Assembly (NCBI GenBank): GCA_021829645.1
Contig: JAKBPI010000011.1
Location: 1 to 54,763, forward strand
Reading direction: 5' to 3'
Length of the DNA: 54,763 nucleotides
Origin: Actinomycetes bacterium
GTDB taxonomy: Bacteria; Actinomycetota; Acidimicrobiia; Acidimicrobiales; Bog-793
Shown: piece by piece, positions 23,379 to 31,843 of the stretch
Layout: every line of letters begins with the position of its first letter
Position numbering within the stretch: position 1 is the stretch's first letter
The notes under the pieces: model-generated
What the model saw: the letters and a program-made list of their open reading frames with translations, nothing else
The model's database searches: none
What the model was told of the DNA's origin: nothing
Program-made: the position numbers and the translations under genes

Positions 23379-23975
23379 CTATCTATATTTCTCAAAGCCG
23401 GGAAAGCCTGTCTGTCGAGAGGGATTTTTGCTTAGAGGGCTAAATTTTGACATTGAGTTCTGGGTGTTCGTATCTCTGGCTCTATCCAGTATAAATTTGG
23501 CTTTTTCGCGTCCAAGCATCTCATAGGGGTTCAAAGACTGGACCTCCATCGCTTTACAGGCATCCGGAATTTTGATCTTCTTTCCTGAGGGTGAGTTGGA
23601 ACTGGTTTCGTGTGTCACCACCTCTAAGTGGTGAGAATGACCTTGTGCGACAAGACAGTAGTCGGCAAGGTCTAAAAATTTACTAATGGCTTGTTTTTCG
23701 TAGTTGCTTTCGTTGGCCCATTTACTCAAGGCGTCCAAACTTTTGCGATCTGTCTCGGTCAGTGGTAAGAAGAAGTCAGAGCCCCGTTTCTCAGCCCATT
23801 GTGCCAGCTCGTCGTTTCCTTGTGTCAGCTCATCTTTTACTTTTGCAATCGAGTAAATTTTACAGTTAGTGTGCTCCCAATCGATCCAGTCCCAGAAGGC
23901 TGGGCAGACCTCAAAACTGTAGTGGCGGTTTTTTGCCTCTATGAAAACATTGGAGTCGAGTAAGTACGGCATCAA
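23379..23975 (-). CDS. PIN-like toxin candidate, DUF4411 family
   Basis: This 198-aa protein begins MMPYLLDSNVFIEAKNRHY, the start of a PIN-like nuclease fold with a first acidic residue in LLDSNVFI. It continues with an acidic KDEL segment and an IPDACKAMEV segment, the pattern of DUF4411 proteins. Such proteins are commonly encoded next to ImmA/IrrE-type proteins and are presumed toxins or RNases. Here the start overlaps the end of the partner gene by four bases. The last 40 residues are basic and unlike the core; they may be an extension. Toxicity is inferred. Confidence 0.75.
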   Translation of the reverse strand: MMPYLLDSNVFIEAKNRHYSFEVCPAFWDWIDWEHTNCKIYSIAKVKDELTQGNDELAQWAEKRGSDFFLPLTETDRKSLDALSKWANESNYEKQAISKFLDLADYCLVAQGHSHHLEVVTHETSSNSPSGKKIKIPDACKAMEVQSLNPYEMLGREKAKFILDRARDTNTQNSMSKFSPLSKNPSRQTGFPGFEKYR

Positions 23976-25114
23976 ATAACCTCCAGCTTTTCTGCTAGAG
24001 CGTTGAAGGTGGATACTTTTTTCAGGCCCAGCATCTGGAAAGCGTCTCGGTAGAGCGTTCGACCTTCAAGGGTGTCCTCAATGAGAGCGCGAGTGAACCG
24101 CTTGCCGAAACGAATTAGTTGTGTGTTGTAGAAGTTACCTCCGCTGCTGCTACGTTCTGCCATAAGTGCCAGTATGCGCCCTTGTTCAGCAGAGAAATAT
24201 TCATTGTACTGTGCTTGGCTGCAATGGTTTGTATCGCGAAGACGTCGAAGAATTACCAGCGTGCTTACTTTAAAACGACGCGCAAGGTTTTCTAGTTCAT
24301 CCGTAACGTGATCATGGTCTAGTCTGTGGTCATCAATGGCTGATGCTGGTACGAGAAACTCTGCGGCTACTAGGTTGCACCAGCGCTCTATTTCATCATC
24401 AGGGGCAGACGTCATGTCGGCATCTGAAAGAGCAGACTTATTGATCCAAATGTGCACTAGTTCGTGTGTGAGCGTGAAAATCTGTGCTGCCTTTGTATCA
24501 GCACCGTTGACAAAGATGAGAGGCGCATGATCATCGGAAAGCGCGAACCCCCGAAACTCTTTTGGGTCTAATTTTCTATGTGTGTTTGTTCCAACGATCC
24601 CGTTGTTCATGACCAATACGCCGTTTTGCTCTGCCTCCTCGACAAGTTTACGCAAAGCATCGCTCCAAGTCGAGCCACGATCCTCTACGGAAAATGCAAG
24701 AGTCTCGCGCATTTCTGCAGCAGCCTCTTCTATATTGGAGCCGACTGTAAGTGTGTTAACAAAAGAGACCGGCGCCTCATGGTGGAGTATGGCGTAGTCT
24801 CGATACCACTCTTGGCGTGCTTGGCACTGATAAAGTGTGTCTAAGAGGTCCGGACTTACTTGCTCGATCTCGGCATTCCCAACGGTGCGAAAGTCAGGGA
24901 CTGGTAGTTGTTCTTCGGGTGGTTCGGTAAGGAAAAGATAGCCGAACGGTATATGAGTAGTCTTGGCAAAGTCTTCAAGCTGTTTAAGCGTGGGTTGTTT
25001 GACTCCTTGTTCCCACTCATGGAGCGCCGGGAAACGTCTTAAGAGCTTTGCTGGATCCAGATGGGAGCGTTCCCGAGCCCAGATCAGTATTTCTGGGCGC
25101 ACCGACATAGACAT
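23972..25114 (-). CDS. ImmA/IrrE-type metallopeptidase with HTH, putative antitoxin
   Basis: This 380-aa protein has an N-terminal helix-turn-helix-like region (LHEWEQGVKQPTLKQLEDFAKTTHIPFGYLFL, residues 31-62) followed by an IrrE/ImmA peptidase domain. The zinc motif HELVH is at 217-221. Proteins of this type (COG2856) act as regulators or antitoxins that can be switched by proteolysis. The gene is first in a two-gene minus-strand operon with the DUF4411 gene, and the 250-bp gap upstream is free for its promoter. The ATG at 25114 gives MSMSVRPEILIWARE, a usual start for the family. Confidence 0.85.
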   Translation of the reverse strand: MSMSVRPEILIWARERSHLDPAKLLRRFPALHEWEQGVKQPTLKQLEDFAKTTHIPFGYLFLTEPPEEQLPVPDFRTVGNAEIEQVSPDLLDTLYQCQARQEWYRDYAILHHEAPVSFVNTLTVGSNIEEAAAEMRETLAFSVEDRGSTWSDALRKLVEEAEQNGVLVMNNGIVGTNTHRKLDPKEFRGFALSDDHAPLIFVNGADTKAAQIFTLTHELVHIWINKSALSDADMTSAPDDEIERWCNLVAAEFLVPASAIDDHRLDHDHVTDELENLARRFKVSTLVILRRLRDTNHCSQAQYNEYFSAEQGRILALMAERSSSGGNFYNTQLIRFGKRFTRALIEDTLEGRTLYRDAFQMLGLKKVSTFNALAEKLEVI

Positions 25115-25364
25115 AATGCTAAACCTTTAGACCGGAGAAGGCATCGGTAGCTTTCCCTAAAACAGGTATCGCCATGTCGTTATGATCATCTACGGCCATA
25201 GAATCTACCCTCTTGAACCTCTGCTTATCAGACCATATTAGTGTTGTTATGTATCTTTTGAGGCACACTTTGCAAATGCCAGTGTAGCGTTGTATCTGCG
25301 TTTCAAGACCTTATCTTTACCGGCATGAGATCCTGCCCATATCGTGTTTCTGCCAACGCCGGTA

Positions 25365-25841
25365 TCAGATTGTTGAGGTTGTGTTGTCAGACGGAGTGGT
25401 TTTTTCTATTAGGGCTTTAATTTCTTCCATCTTTTTTAAGACCACTTCCATGCCGCCTGCCGTATCCAGATTTAAATAGTCTTTTATGACTTCTGAGTCT
25501 TCATATGTCTTGATGGATCTGGCGTCGGCAGTAGCGCTTTGGACGTTTTGTCCGACCATAATAACACTCAGTAGGACCAGTTGTAGAAAAGTCTGTGCTA
25601 TCCAAGCCACGATTCCTTCCCCGTTTGGTCTCAGAGCGGCAGGGAGTCCAACCAGTGAAATAACCGTGAACAGATACGCACACCACATGGTGCCGACAAG
25701 ACTCGTGATAAAAACAGCTACTTTAGCATTCAATCCGTCGACTTCGCGCATGGCTGCTTTTATGGAAGAAAATGAAGGATGTAAAACATGCTTCAAGTGA
25801 TGTACGGTCCTTACCGGCTGTTTTGCTTCATCGTCCAACAT
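25365..25841 (-). CDS. Conserved small membrane protein
   Basis: This 158-aa protein has two predicted membrane helices (about residues 43-66 and 78-101), flanked by a basic N-terminal tail and a C-terminal charged helix with KTYEDSEVIKDYL. The phrases MWCAYLFTVISLVGLPAAL and IVAWIAQTFLQLVLL match a conserved actinobacterial membrane-protein type of unknown function that I have seen without a name. A GQNVQSATADAR segment follows the second helix. It has a promoter-sized AT-rich gap upstream and is monocistronic. Confidence 0.7.
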   Translation of the reverse strand: MLDDEAKQPVRTVHHLKHVLHPSFSSIKAAMREVDGLNAKVAVFITSLVGTMWCAYLFTVISLVGLPAALRPNGEGIVAWIAQTFLQLVLLSVIMVGQNVQSATADARSIKTYEDSEVIKDYLNLDTAGGMEVVLKKMEEIKALIEKTTPSDNTTSTI

Positions 25842-26209
25842 AATTTCCGCCTATCTTATTTTTTAGTTTTCAAGTAATTTAACAGAGCGGTACGATCTTT
25901 GCCAAGATTACTTTTTAATTTTGTCCTTTAACATCATTTTTGTTCTCGTTTTACCGTTAAACACTTTGGATTGTGCAATGCGACTTATGTGCGGAGGCGT
26001 TCTTTTTATGACAGAGACATGATTGGCATGAAAGTATTTTTCTTTTATGATCCTCTGGGTGGTTCTAGGTGTATTTTTTGAAAAATTGGCAGGGGTGACG
26101 TGACTTATATGTTCGATGCGGATAATTTTTAAAAGAGAGAACTTATTGCATCAATACGTAGCTATGCATATTGATGCAGACAGAAAAACCAATATTGCGG
26201 AGGGGGACT
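25842..26209. other. Divergent intergenic region
   Basis: This 368-bp AT-rich gap lies between the membrane protein (minus strand) and the secreted protein (plus strand). It must hold promoters for both. The only clear element is the inverted repeat at 26147-26178. No RNA gene or small ORF stands out. Confidence 0.5.
26147..26178. promoter_or_regulatory. Inverted repeat upstream of secreted protein gene
   Basis: TGCATCAATA (26147-26156) is the exact reverse complement of TATTGATGCA (26169-26178), with a 12-base spacer. It lies 31 bp before the GTG start. It could be an operator or a 5' UTR hairpin. Confidence 0.45.
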
Positions 26210-26881
26210 GTGAAACGCCGATCCTTATTTTTAATTGCTATATTTGTTGCTATTGCAGCGTCTGTCGCCATAGTGGCAAGCGGTGTTCTGTCCAATACCT
26301 CGTCTAATGGCGGTGCCGCTAAAACTCAAAGCGCATTAGGTGTGGTTGCTCAAAAAAATTCCGTAACAAGTTCACGACCAGGCAGCATAAATGCATCTGC
26401 TTCAGCGTTGAGGATTAAGAAGTCTTCATCGAAGAAAACTGCCCAAAAGGAAGCACAGAAGAAGTCCGGTAAGTCTTCCTCTAAAAGTGTAACTCCTAAA
26501 AAAACTGCCGATACTACAACCACTAAGTCAACTACCAAATCGACTCCGACAACTGCCAAGTCCGCAAAAACTTCGAAAACCGTTTCAGCTCAGAAAGTCT
26601 TATTTACTTATTCAGGCACTACGAGTATGATCACAAATAGTTTTAATGTTCCCTCTGGTGGTTGGTCTTTGGAATACTCCTATACGTGTAACCCTTCTGA
26701 CTCTTTATTCGATGCCGTTATCTACCAAGGTAGTGATATAGATATAAATGACTTTGGGGCTAAAGTGGCAAACCAAGCCAGCGGTCACGGCAGCTACTAC
26801 TACTTGGATTACGGGAGTTTTAATATCCATGTCTCCGACTACCACTGCAGTAAATGGACAGTAACGGCTGTTACTAAATAG
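26210..26881 (+). CDS. Secreted protein with Lys/Ser/Thr-rich linker
   Basis: I place the start at GTG 26210, because GGAGGGGG sits six bases ahead and the product then begins VKRRSLFLIAIFVAIAAS, a clean export signal or signal anchor; an in-frame ATG lies 39 bases upstream but has no such site. Residues 55-130 are extremely rich in Lys, Ser and Thr (SSSKKTAQKEAQKKSGKSS). The C-terminal domain of about 95 residues contains two cysteines (YTCNPSD and DYHCSKW) that could form a disulfide outside the cell. No family is recognised. The basic linker suggests binding to the acidic cell wall or to DNA, which is inference. Confidence 0.65.
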   Translation: MKRRSLFLIAIFVAIAASVAIVASGVLSNTSSNGGAAKTQSALGVVAQKNSVTSSRPGSINASASALRIKKSSSKKTAQKEAQKKSGKSSSKSVTPKKTADTTTTKSTTKSTPTTAKSAKTSKTVSAQKVLFTYSGTTSMITNSFNVPSGGWSLEYSYTCNPSDSLFDAVIYQGSDIDINDFGAKVANQASGHGSYYYLDYGSFNIHVSDYHCSKWTVTAVTK

Positions 26882-27123
26882 TGTGCATGCGTATCCTATA
26901 ACAAGTTGTATAAAGCGATATGTCTGGTCGTAGTCGCCAATACCGATGGGATACGAACCCAAGGGTCAATTGTCAACCATCCAGATTGTCTTTGGTAAGT
27001 TGTGTGATCAACGAATCTTAGAGCCTTAAAAATTTCAATTAAGTGTTAGGGAGAGTCAGCGTTTTATAGGTTATTTGTTAAAGTACCAAACATCGCTTTC
27101 TCCGATGGAATACGATAGGTGAT

Positions 27124-27492
27124 ATGTCTATCACTGAAAAAAGATTGCAGAATTATCTCATAAATTGGTGGCGCCAATTTAATGCTGATAGCTTAGAAAC
27201 CAAAAACCGTCTGACTGACTCTACAGTGAACGATGTAGCGGAGAACTTTAAGCAGGATAAAGCCTTTAGGAGGTTGGAAATCTCAACCTTGTCCTCTTTG
27301 CCGAATTTTGCCGTGCTATTGAATTTGGTGAAGTCTCTTTCACCAACCCCAAGTGATGAAGAAGCTGCTTTAATTGCCAGCGCACTAATGCGAGCCGAGA
27401 AAGGTAATAAAGTGTTGAAAAAAACCACATTTGCAGGGGCTTTACTGACTGTTGTTGCTCTTGCACTTAGAAACATTTTACGAGGTAGGTAG
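27124..27492 (+). CDS. Hypothetical helical protein (122 aa)
   Basis: The product is helical and mostly soluble, with a C-terminal hydrophobic stretch (TFAGALLTVVALALRNIL, about residues 101-118) that could anchor it to the membrane. AGGTG precedes the ATG closely. It lies 45 bp ahead of the phosphatidyltransferase gene on the same strand and may share its transcript. A similar-length frame exists on the opposite strand but lacks a comparable start site. No family is recognised. Confidence 0.5.
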   Translation: MSITEKRLQNYLINWWRQFNADSLETKNRLTDSTVNDVAENFKQDKAFRRLEISTLSSLPNFAVLLNLVKSLSPTPSDEEAALIASALMRAEKGNKVLKKTTFAGALLTVVALALRNILRGR

Positions 27493-27537
27493 AAAGCGCC
27501 TGTTGGGAATGAAGAGATCAAGATATATCAGGAATTT

Positions 27538-28116
27538 ATGACCGGCGGCAATATAACAATTCCTAATTTTATTACCTCGGTTAGGATCGTACTGATAGCA
27601 TTTTTTTCCCTGTCTCTGCTTGTTTTTTCTGATAAAGCAGTTGCTTTAGCTATTCTTATGAGTATAGGGCTGACAGATTTTCTGGACGGCTTTTTGGCAA
27701 GGAGGTTGGGTCAAGAAAGTCAACTCGGCAAATTACTTGATCCGGTGGCAGACAGACTCGCTATTATTACCTGTGTGGCCACGTTGGGAGCCGATTCCTA
27801 TATGCCTGCCGCCCTGATGATTGCTATTTTGATTCGAGAGTTTCTGATAAGTTTCGGTGCTCTGCTCGTCATGCTCAGAGGTGATAAGTTGCTCGATGTG
27901 AGCCTTATCGGGAAAGCGGCTACCTTTGGACTTTATATCTCACTGCCTTTTTTTGTAGTGAGCCATATTGATGTCGTTACAAATTCTGGGCTTAGTGACG
28001 CCGGTGAATGGATCGCTACTATCTCCCTTGTGGCAATGTTTGTTGCTACATATAATTATGGTATGCAAATTTTTAATAAAGAAAAAGACGAAGGGGCATT
28101 ACCAAATGTCAGCTAA
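27538..28116 (+). CDS. pgsA: CDP-diacylglycerol phosphatidyltransferase (PgsA type)
   Basis: This 192-aa membrane enzyme transfers a phosphatidyl group from CDP-diacylglycerol to an alcohol, most likely glycerol-3-phosphate, in phospholipid synthesis. The CDP-alcohol signature is complete: D47, D50-G51, A54-R55, G64, D68 and D72. The flanking hydrophobic helices fit the six-helix fold. Actinobacteria carry such a gene (pgsA2) upstream of gcvH, as here. Substrate preference cannot be read from the motif alone, so the pgsA symbol is by type. Confidence 0.88.
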   Translation: MTGGNITIPNFITSVRIVLIAFFSLSLLVFSDKAVALAILMSIGLTDFLDGFLARRLGQESQLGKLLDPVADRLAIITCVATLGADSYMPAALMIAILIREFLISFGALLVMLRGDKLLDVSLIGKAATFGLYISLPFFVVSHIDVVTNSGLSDAGEWIATISLVAMFVATYNYGMQIFNKEKDEGALPNVS

Positions 28117-28130
28117 CTGTTCTTGGCGCA

Positions 28131-28171
28131 GTCATCTATCGGGCGAGCCCATGACGGAACGACGGCTGTCG
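28131..28171 (+). promoter_or_regulatory. Two stem-loops in the manC leader
   Basis: GTCAT pairs with ATGAC around an inner GGGC-GA-GCCC stem (28131-28155), followed by CGAC-GGCT-GTCG (28160-28171). They lie 66-106 bp before the manC start. It may be a structured 5' UTR or remnants of pgsA-manC intergenic structure; no known riboswitch class fits. Confidence 0.3.
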
Positions 28172-28236
28172 GTGATAACAGACTACCGTGTTTGCCCATT
28201 TCTTTTCAAAATAGATTACAAAGGATTCTCCGGGCG

Positions 28237-30732
28237 ATGAAAGCAGTTTTGATGGCCGGAGGAGAGGGGACAAGGTTAAGGCCTTTAACCGCTACACAGC
28301 CAAAGCCCATGTTACCGATAGCCAACAGACCCATGGCCGAGCATATAATCAATCTTTTGAAAAAACACGGCTTTAGTGAAATTATCATCACCGTAGCTTT
28401 TATGGCGGAAAGTATCAGGCGTTACTTCGGCGACGGAAAAGAATTTGGTGTCGACATTATTTATGCGACAGAGGAAATACCGTTGGGGACGGCCGGCTCT
28501 GTGGGTAATATCAGGAATCTCTTGAACGAGAGATTTTTAGTGATTTCGGGAGATGTACTTACAGACATAGATTTAAGCGCTTTACTGGACTATCATCTGG
28601 CAACTCAATCCATTTGCACGCTCGCCTTAAAGCAGATGGAAAATCCTCTTGAATTCGGAATTGTCATCACTGATCCAAGCGGGAGGATAGAGAGGTTTTT
28701 GGAAAAACCGAGTTGGGGTCAAGTGTTTTCCGATACCGTCAATACGGGCATTTATGTCTTAGAGCCGGAAGTTTTTAACTGGATTGAAACGGATAAAGCA
28801 GTCGATTTTTCGAGTGACGTATTCCCTAAAATGCTCGAAGCCGGTTCTGCGATGTACGGATATGTTGCTGAAGGCTACTGGGAAGATGTGGGTACTTTAG
28901 ACAGTTATCTCATAGCTCACAGGCATGTGATGGACAAGCTGGTAGATGTAGATATCGAAGGTTTTGTTTTGGAGGAAGGGATATCCATAGGCGAAGGTGC
29001 GGAGATAGATCCCACGGCTACTCTCGTAGGACCGGCGTATATAGGGTCCAATTGTAAAGTGGGTTCCGGCGTTACTCTGGGTCCCTATACGGTTTTAGGG
29101 GCCAATGTCCGCATAGGGGCAGGTTCTGATATTGAGAGAACAATTGTCCATGACAACTGCTATGTGGGGGATTCGGTTACCGCTAAGTCGTGTGTGGTAG
29201 GGCGTTCGTGTGAAATCCGTTCGGGTTCTCATCTCGGTGACGGAGTAACATTGGGAGACTTCTGTCAAATAGGAGAACATTCTATTATCGGTCCGGGGGT
29301 AAAAATCTACCCGAATAAAATGGTGGAAAACGGAGCCTCTGTCAACTCCTCGATAGTCTTTGAGACGAAAGCTTCCAGAAATCTGTTTACCCGGGAAGGG
29401 GTGCTGGGGCTTGCCAACGTAGATCTTTCGCCGGAATTAGCCACTAAACTTGCTCTGGCGTATGCTTCAACCGTAACCAAAGGCTCTGCCGTGATAGTGT
29501 CGCGTGATTCGAGCAGAGCTGCTCGCATGTTGAAACGGGCAATTATGGTAGGGCTCAATTCGGGTGGCTTGCATGTCGAGGACTTGGAAGTTGCGACTAC
29601 ACCGATGACGCGGTTTCAAATCCGTACCAGTTCTGCGTGCGGAGGCATCACCGTTCTCCTGGATAAAAAAGATCCCCAGTCGGTAGTTATCAGATTTTTT
29701 GATGCCGACGGAATCGATCTTGATGAAAATGCCCATAGGAAAATTGAAAAGGTTTTTTATAGAGAAGAAATGCGCAGGGTGTTGGCGCATGAGATAGGAG
29801 ATATCGAGTTTCCCGGTCGTACGGTGGAGGCATATACCACTGCACTGTCGCAAAAAGTCAATCTGTATGCCATGCGTCAAGCTAAATTTAAGCTGGTTCT
29901 CGACTATGCCTCCGGTACGGCAAGTTTTTTGATGCCCAGTATTTTGGCCAAAACCGGTGCCGATACGTTAGTCGTCAATCCGACCGCCTCTACTGTCGGA
30001 GTAATCAACTTTGATCATAACAAGCATGCCGGTAGGATAGCGGAATTGGTGAAGACATCCAGGGCCAATATGGGGGCGATCATAGATCCGGAAGGTGAAG
30101 TGCTGACCGTTATTGACAACAAAGGCAGGATTCTTTCTCCGACCAGACTGATGCTATGTCTTTCTTATCTTGTGGCAAAGAAAATTCCTGAGGCAAAAAT
30201 TGTGGTACCCATCAATACCACTTGGGCAATTAACGAACTCCTGACTGACTTGGGAGCTTTTGTGATTTGGTCTAAGCTCGGTGCCGCTCATCTGATGGAA
30301 AAAGCGATTATAGAAAAAGCGGACTTTGTCGCTGACGCAGAGGGCGGATACGGCTTTCCCGAGTTTCTTCCCGCATTTGATGCAGTTTCCGGCTTGTTGT
30401 ACCTGCTGTCTTTGTTGTCGGAGTCAAAACTAAAACTCTCCGATTTACTGGATAAGATGCCTGAAGGAAAAGTTTTGCATCACGAGGTACCTACACCATT
30501 TGAGCAAAAAGGTACGCTCATGCGTACTCTTTTGGATGAACTGAGAAATGACGGAGAAGTGGTACTGATCGATGGTATCAAGGTTATCGATCCTCTGGGA
30601 TGGAATTTGGTTGTCCCGGACCAAAGAGAACCCATAACGCATGTTTATGTGGAAAGTTTTAATGAACTAGATGCAATACAGCGGCTAAATCACCTGGTCA
30701 AGGTCATTAATAAGATCTTACAGGACTCATAA
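28237..30732 (+). CDS. manC: Mannose-1-phosphate guanylyltransferase / phosphomannomutase-like fusion
   Basis: The start is ATG 28237 (MKAVLMAGGEGTRLRPL), giving 831 aa; the open frame runs 38 codons further upstream, but that part lacks homology and AAAGGA precedes 28237. Residues 1-230 form a nucleotidyltransferase domain (GGEGTRLRPLTATQPKPM). Hexapeptide repeats (about 250-370) form a left-handed beta-helix. The C-terminal 450 residues are phosphomannomutase-like. The mutase part lacks the canonical TASHNP serine loop; at its place stands RTSSACGGI, so mutase activity is doubtful. The product would supply GDP-mannose or a related sugar nucleotide for glycans. Confidence 0.88.
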   Translation: MKAVLMAGGEGTRLRPLTATQPKPMLPIANRPMAEHIINLLKKHGFSEIIITVAFMAESIRRYFGDGKEFGVDIIYATEEIPLGTAGSVGNIRNLLNERFLVISGDVLTDIDLSALLDYHLATQSICTLALKQMENPLEFGIVITDPSGRIERFLEKPSWGQVFSDTVNTGIYVLEPEVFNWIETDKAVDFSSDVFPKMLEAGSAMYGYVAEGYWEDVGTLDSYLIAHRHVMDKLVDVDIEGFVLEEGISIGEGAEIDPTATLVGPAYIGSNCKVGSGVTLGPYTVLGANVRIGAGSDIERTIVHDNCYVGDSVTAKSCVVGRSCEIRSGSHLGDGVTLGDFCQIGEHSIIGPGVKIYPNKMVENGASVNSSIVFETKASRNLFTREGVLGLANVDLSPELATKLALAYASTVTKGSAVIVSRDSSRAARMLKRAIMVGLNSGGLHVEDLEVATTPMTRFQIRTSSACGGITVLLDKKDPQSVVIRFFDADGIDLDENAHRKIEKVFYREEMRRVLAHEIGDIEFPGRTVEAYTTALSQKVNLYAMRQAKFKLVLDYASGTASFLMPSILAKTGADTLVVNPTASTVGVINFDHNKHAGRIAELVKTSRANMGAIIDPEGEVLTVIDNKGRILSPTRLMLCLSYLVAKKIPEAKIVVPINTTWAINELLTDLGAFVIWSKLGAAHLMEKAIIEKADFVADAEGGYGFPEFLPAFDAVSGLLYLLSLLSESKLKLSDLLDKMPEGKVLHHEVPTPFEQKGTLMRTLLDELRNDGEVVLIDGIKVIDPLGWNLVVPDQREPITHVYVESFNELDAIQRLNHLVKVINKILQDS

Positions 30733-30957
30733 GCATTGCCAATTTGAAGCCGTATGTGTTGCCGGTAACTCAGAATATCCTGCCGGTTTGTTGTCTTTGT
30801 ACCATGCCTAGCTGAGCTAAAATCACTTTGCCGGGTCACAATATCTATACATTAGAGTGTAAATACATTGTTGCCGTTGATATAAAAATCTGTTTTATTA
30901 GATAAAAAGTGTCTCTCACAGATGACATCCGAGCGACAGTAAAGTAGGATATATGAA

Positions 30958-31341
30958 ATGAGCGTTCCGAGTAATTTACACTACACGAAAGACCATGAAT
31001 GGTTGTTGCCGGAAGATGCCAACCGTACACGCGTGGGAATAACGGATTTTGCCCAAAAGGCTCTCGGAGATATTGTGTTTGTCGAATTGCCCGCAGTGGG
31101 TAGCGATGTCGCTGCCGGTGACGTCATAGCGGAGGTGGAATCCACAAAATCGGTTTCCGAAGTTTATTCGCCGGTGAGCGGAAAAGTTGTGGAAGTAAAC
31201 GAAGGGTTAACTGCCGCACCGGAATCCATCAATACCGACCCCTACGACAAAGGATGGATTTGCGTTATCGAAAGCGATGCCGCTATCGACCCGGCAGAGT
31301 TTTTATCACCGACAGATTATTCCTCTATTACTCAAAACTGA
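30958..31341 (+). CDS. gcvH: Glycine cleavage system H protein
   Basis: This 127-aa lipoyl carrier shuttles the aminomethyl group between the P and T proteins of glycine cleavage. The lipoylated lysine is K64 in ESTKSVSE. The fold and length fit the family (about 125-130 aa). No gcvP or gcvT is in the window. It heads the conserved cluster gcvH, FHA, MerR, DUF151, MerR. A 225-bp gap upstream, AT-rich near its end, probably holds the promoter of the cluster. Confidence 0.96.
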   Translation: MSVPSNLHYTKDHEWLLPEDANRTRVGITDFAQKALGDIVFVELPAVGSDVAAGDVIAEVESTKSVSEVYSPVSGKVVEVNEGLTAAPESINTDPYDKGWICVIESDAAIDPAEFLSPTDYSSITQN

Positions 31342-31351
31342 GGTATCCGTA

Positions 31352-31843
31352 ATGGACAATAACCTAAAAAAGTGTATTTTATGCGGACATCTCAACACGG
31401 TCGATGCCAACTACTGTTCGTCATGCGGCACTGCTTTAAATAAACTTACCGACAACACGCTGATATGCGCACCGGACATTTCTTTTGAAGAACCTCTCGG
31501 TGGGGAGGAATCTCTTTCCGGGCTGGACCTGCAAGGAGCCGTCTTGGTAGTTAAAATGGACCAAGACGTTCTCATGCCTTATCAGATTGACAAAGAAGTC
31601 ACCACCATAGGACGAAAGACTGACAGCGATATCTTTCTGGATGACATCACTGTTTCCAGAAATCATGCTGTTGTGGAACGTCGCGCAGACGCTACAAAGT
31701 TCACATATCACCTAAAGGATGTCGGGTCACTTAACGGAACTTATGTCAACAGAAAAAGAATAGAAGAAATTGAACTTTTTGGGGGTGAAGAGGTGCAGGT
31801 AGGCAAATTCAAATTGGTCTATATGGCACAACAGCCCAATTGA
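31352..31843 (+). CDS. Zinc-ribbon FHA-domain protein, GarA-like
   Basis: The start at ATG 31352 follows GAGG and gives 163 aa. A zinc ribbon ([19 protein letters not shown]) occupies residues 8-26, with an FHA phosphothreonine-binding domain at about 75-160, including [20 protein letters not shown] and [11 protein letters not shown]. The position after gcvH matches GarA (Rv1827), a phospho-regulated switch of glutamate/2-oxoglutarate metabolism. GarA has an N-terminal phosphorylation motif with ETTS; here the N-terminus is a zinc ribbon instead, so the control may differ. Its stop overlaps the next gene's TTG start. Confidence 0.85.
   Translation: MDNNLKKCILCGHLNTVDANYCSSCGTALNKLTDNTLICAPDISFEEPLGGEESLSGLDLQGAVLVVKMDQDVLMPYQIDKEVTTIGRKTDSDIFLDDITVSRNHAVVERRADATKFTYHLKDVGSLNGTYVNRKRIEEIELFGGEEVQVGKFKLVYMAQQPN

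Noticed and set aside
26940-26990. tRNA-like T-arm (GGGTTCGTATCCC on the minus strand)
   Set aside because: The stem is incomplete, no acceptor or anticodon arm can be placed around it, and no CCA-side pairing exists.
27153-27521. 122-codon minus-strand frame opposite the 27124-27492 gene
   Set aside because: It has no ribosome-binding site, and the plus-strand frame has a better start and a protein-like C-terminal helix and lies ahead of pgsA in the same direction.
28123-28236. 38-codon upstream extension of the manC fusion
   Set aside because: The extension has no similarity to nucleotidyltransferases, covers a stem-loop region, and ATG 28237 has a proper ribosome-binding site and the canonical N-terminus.
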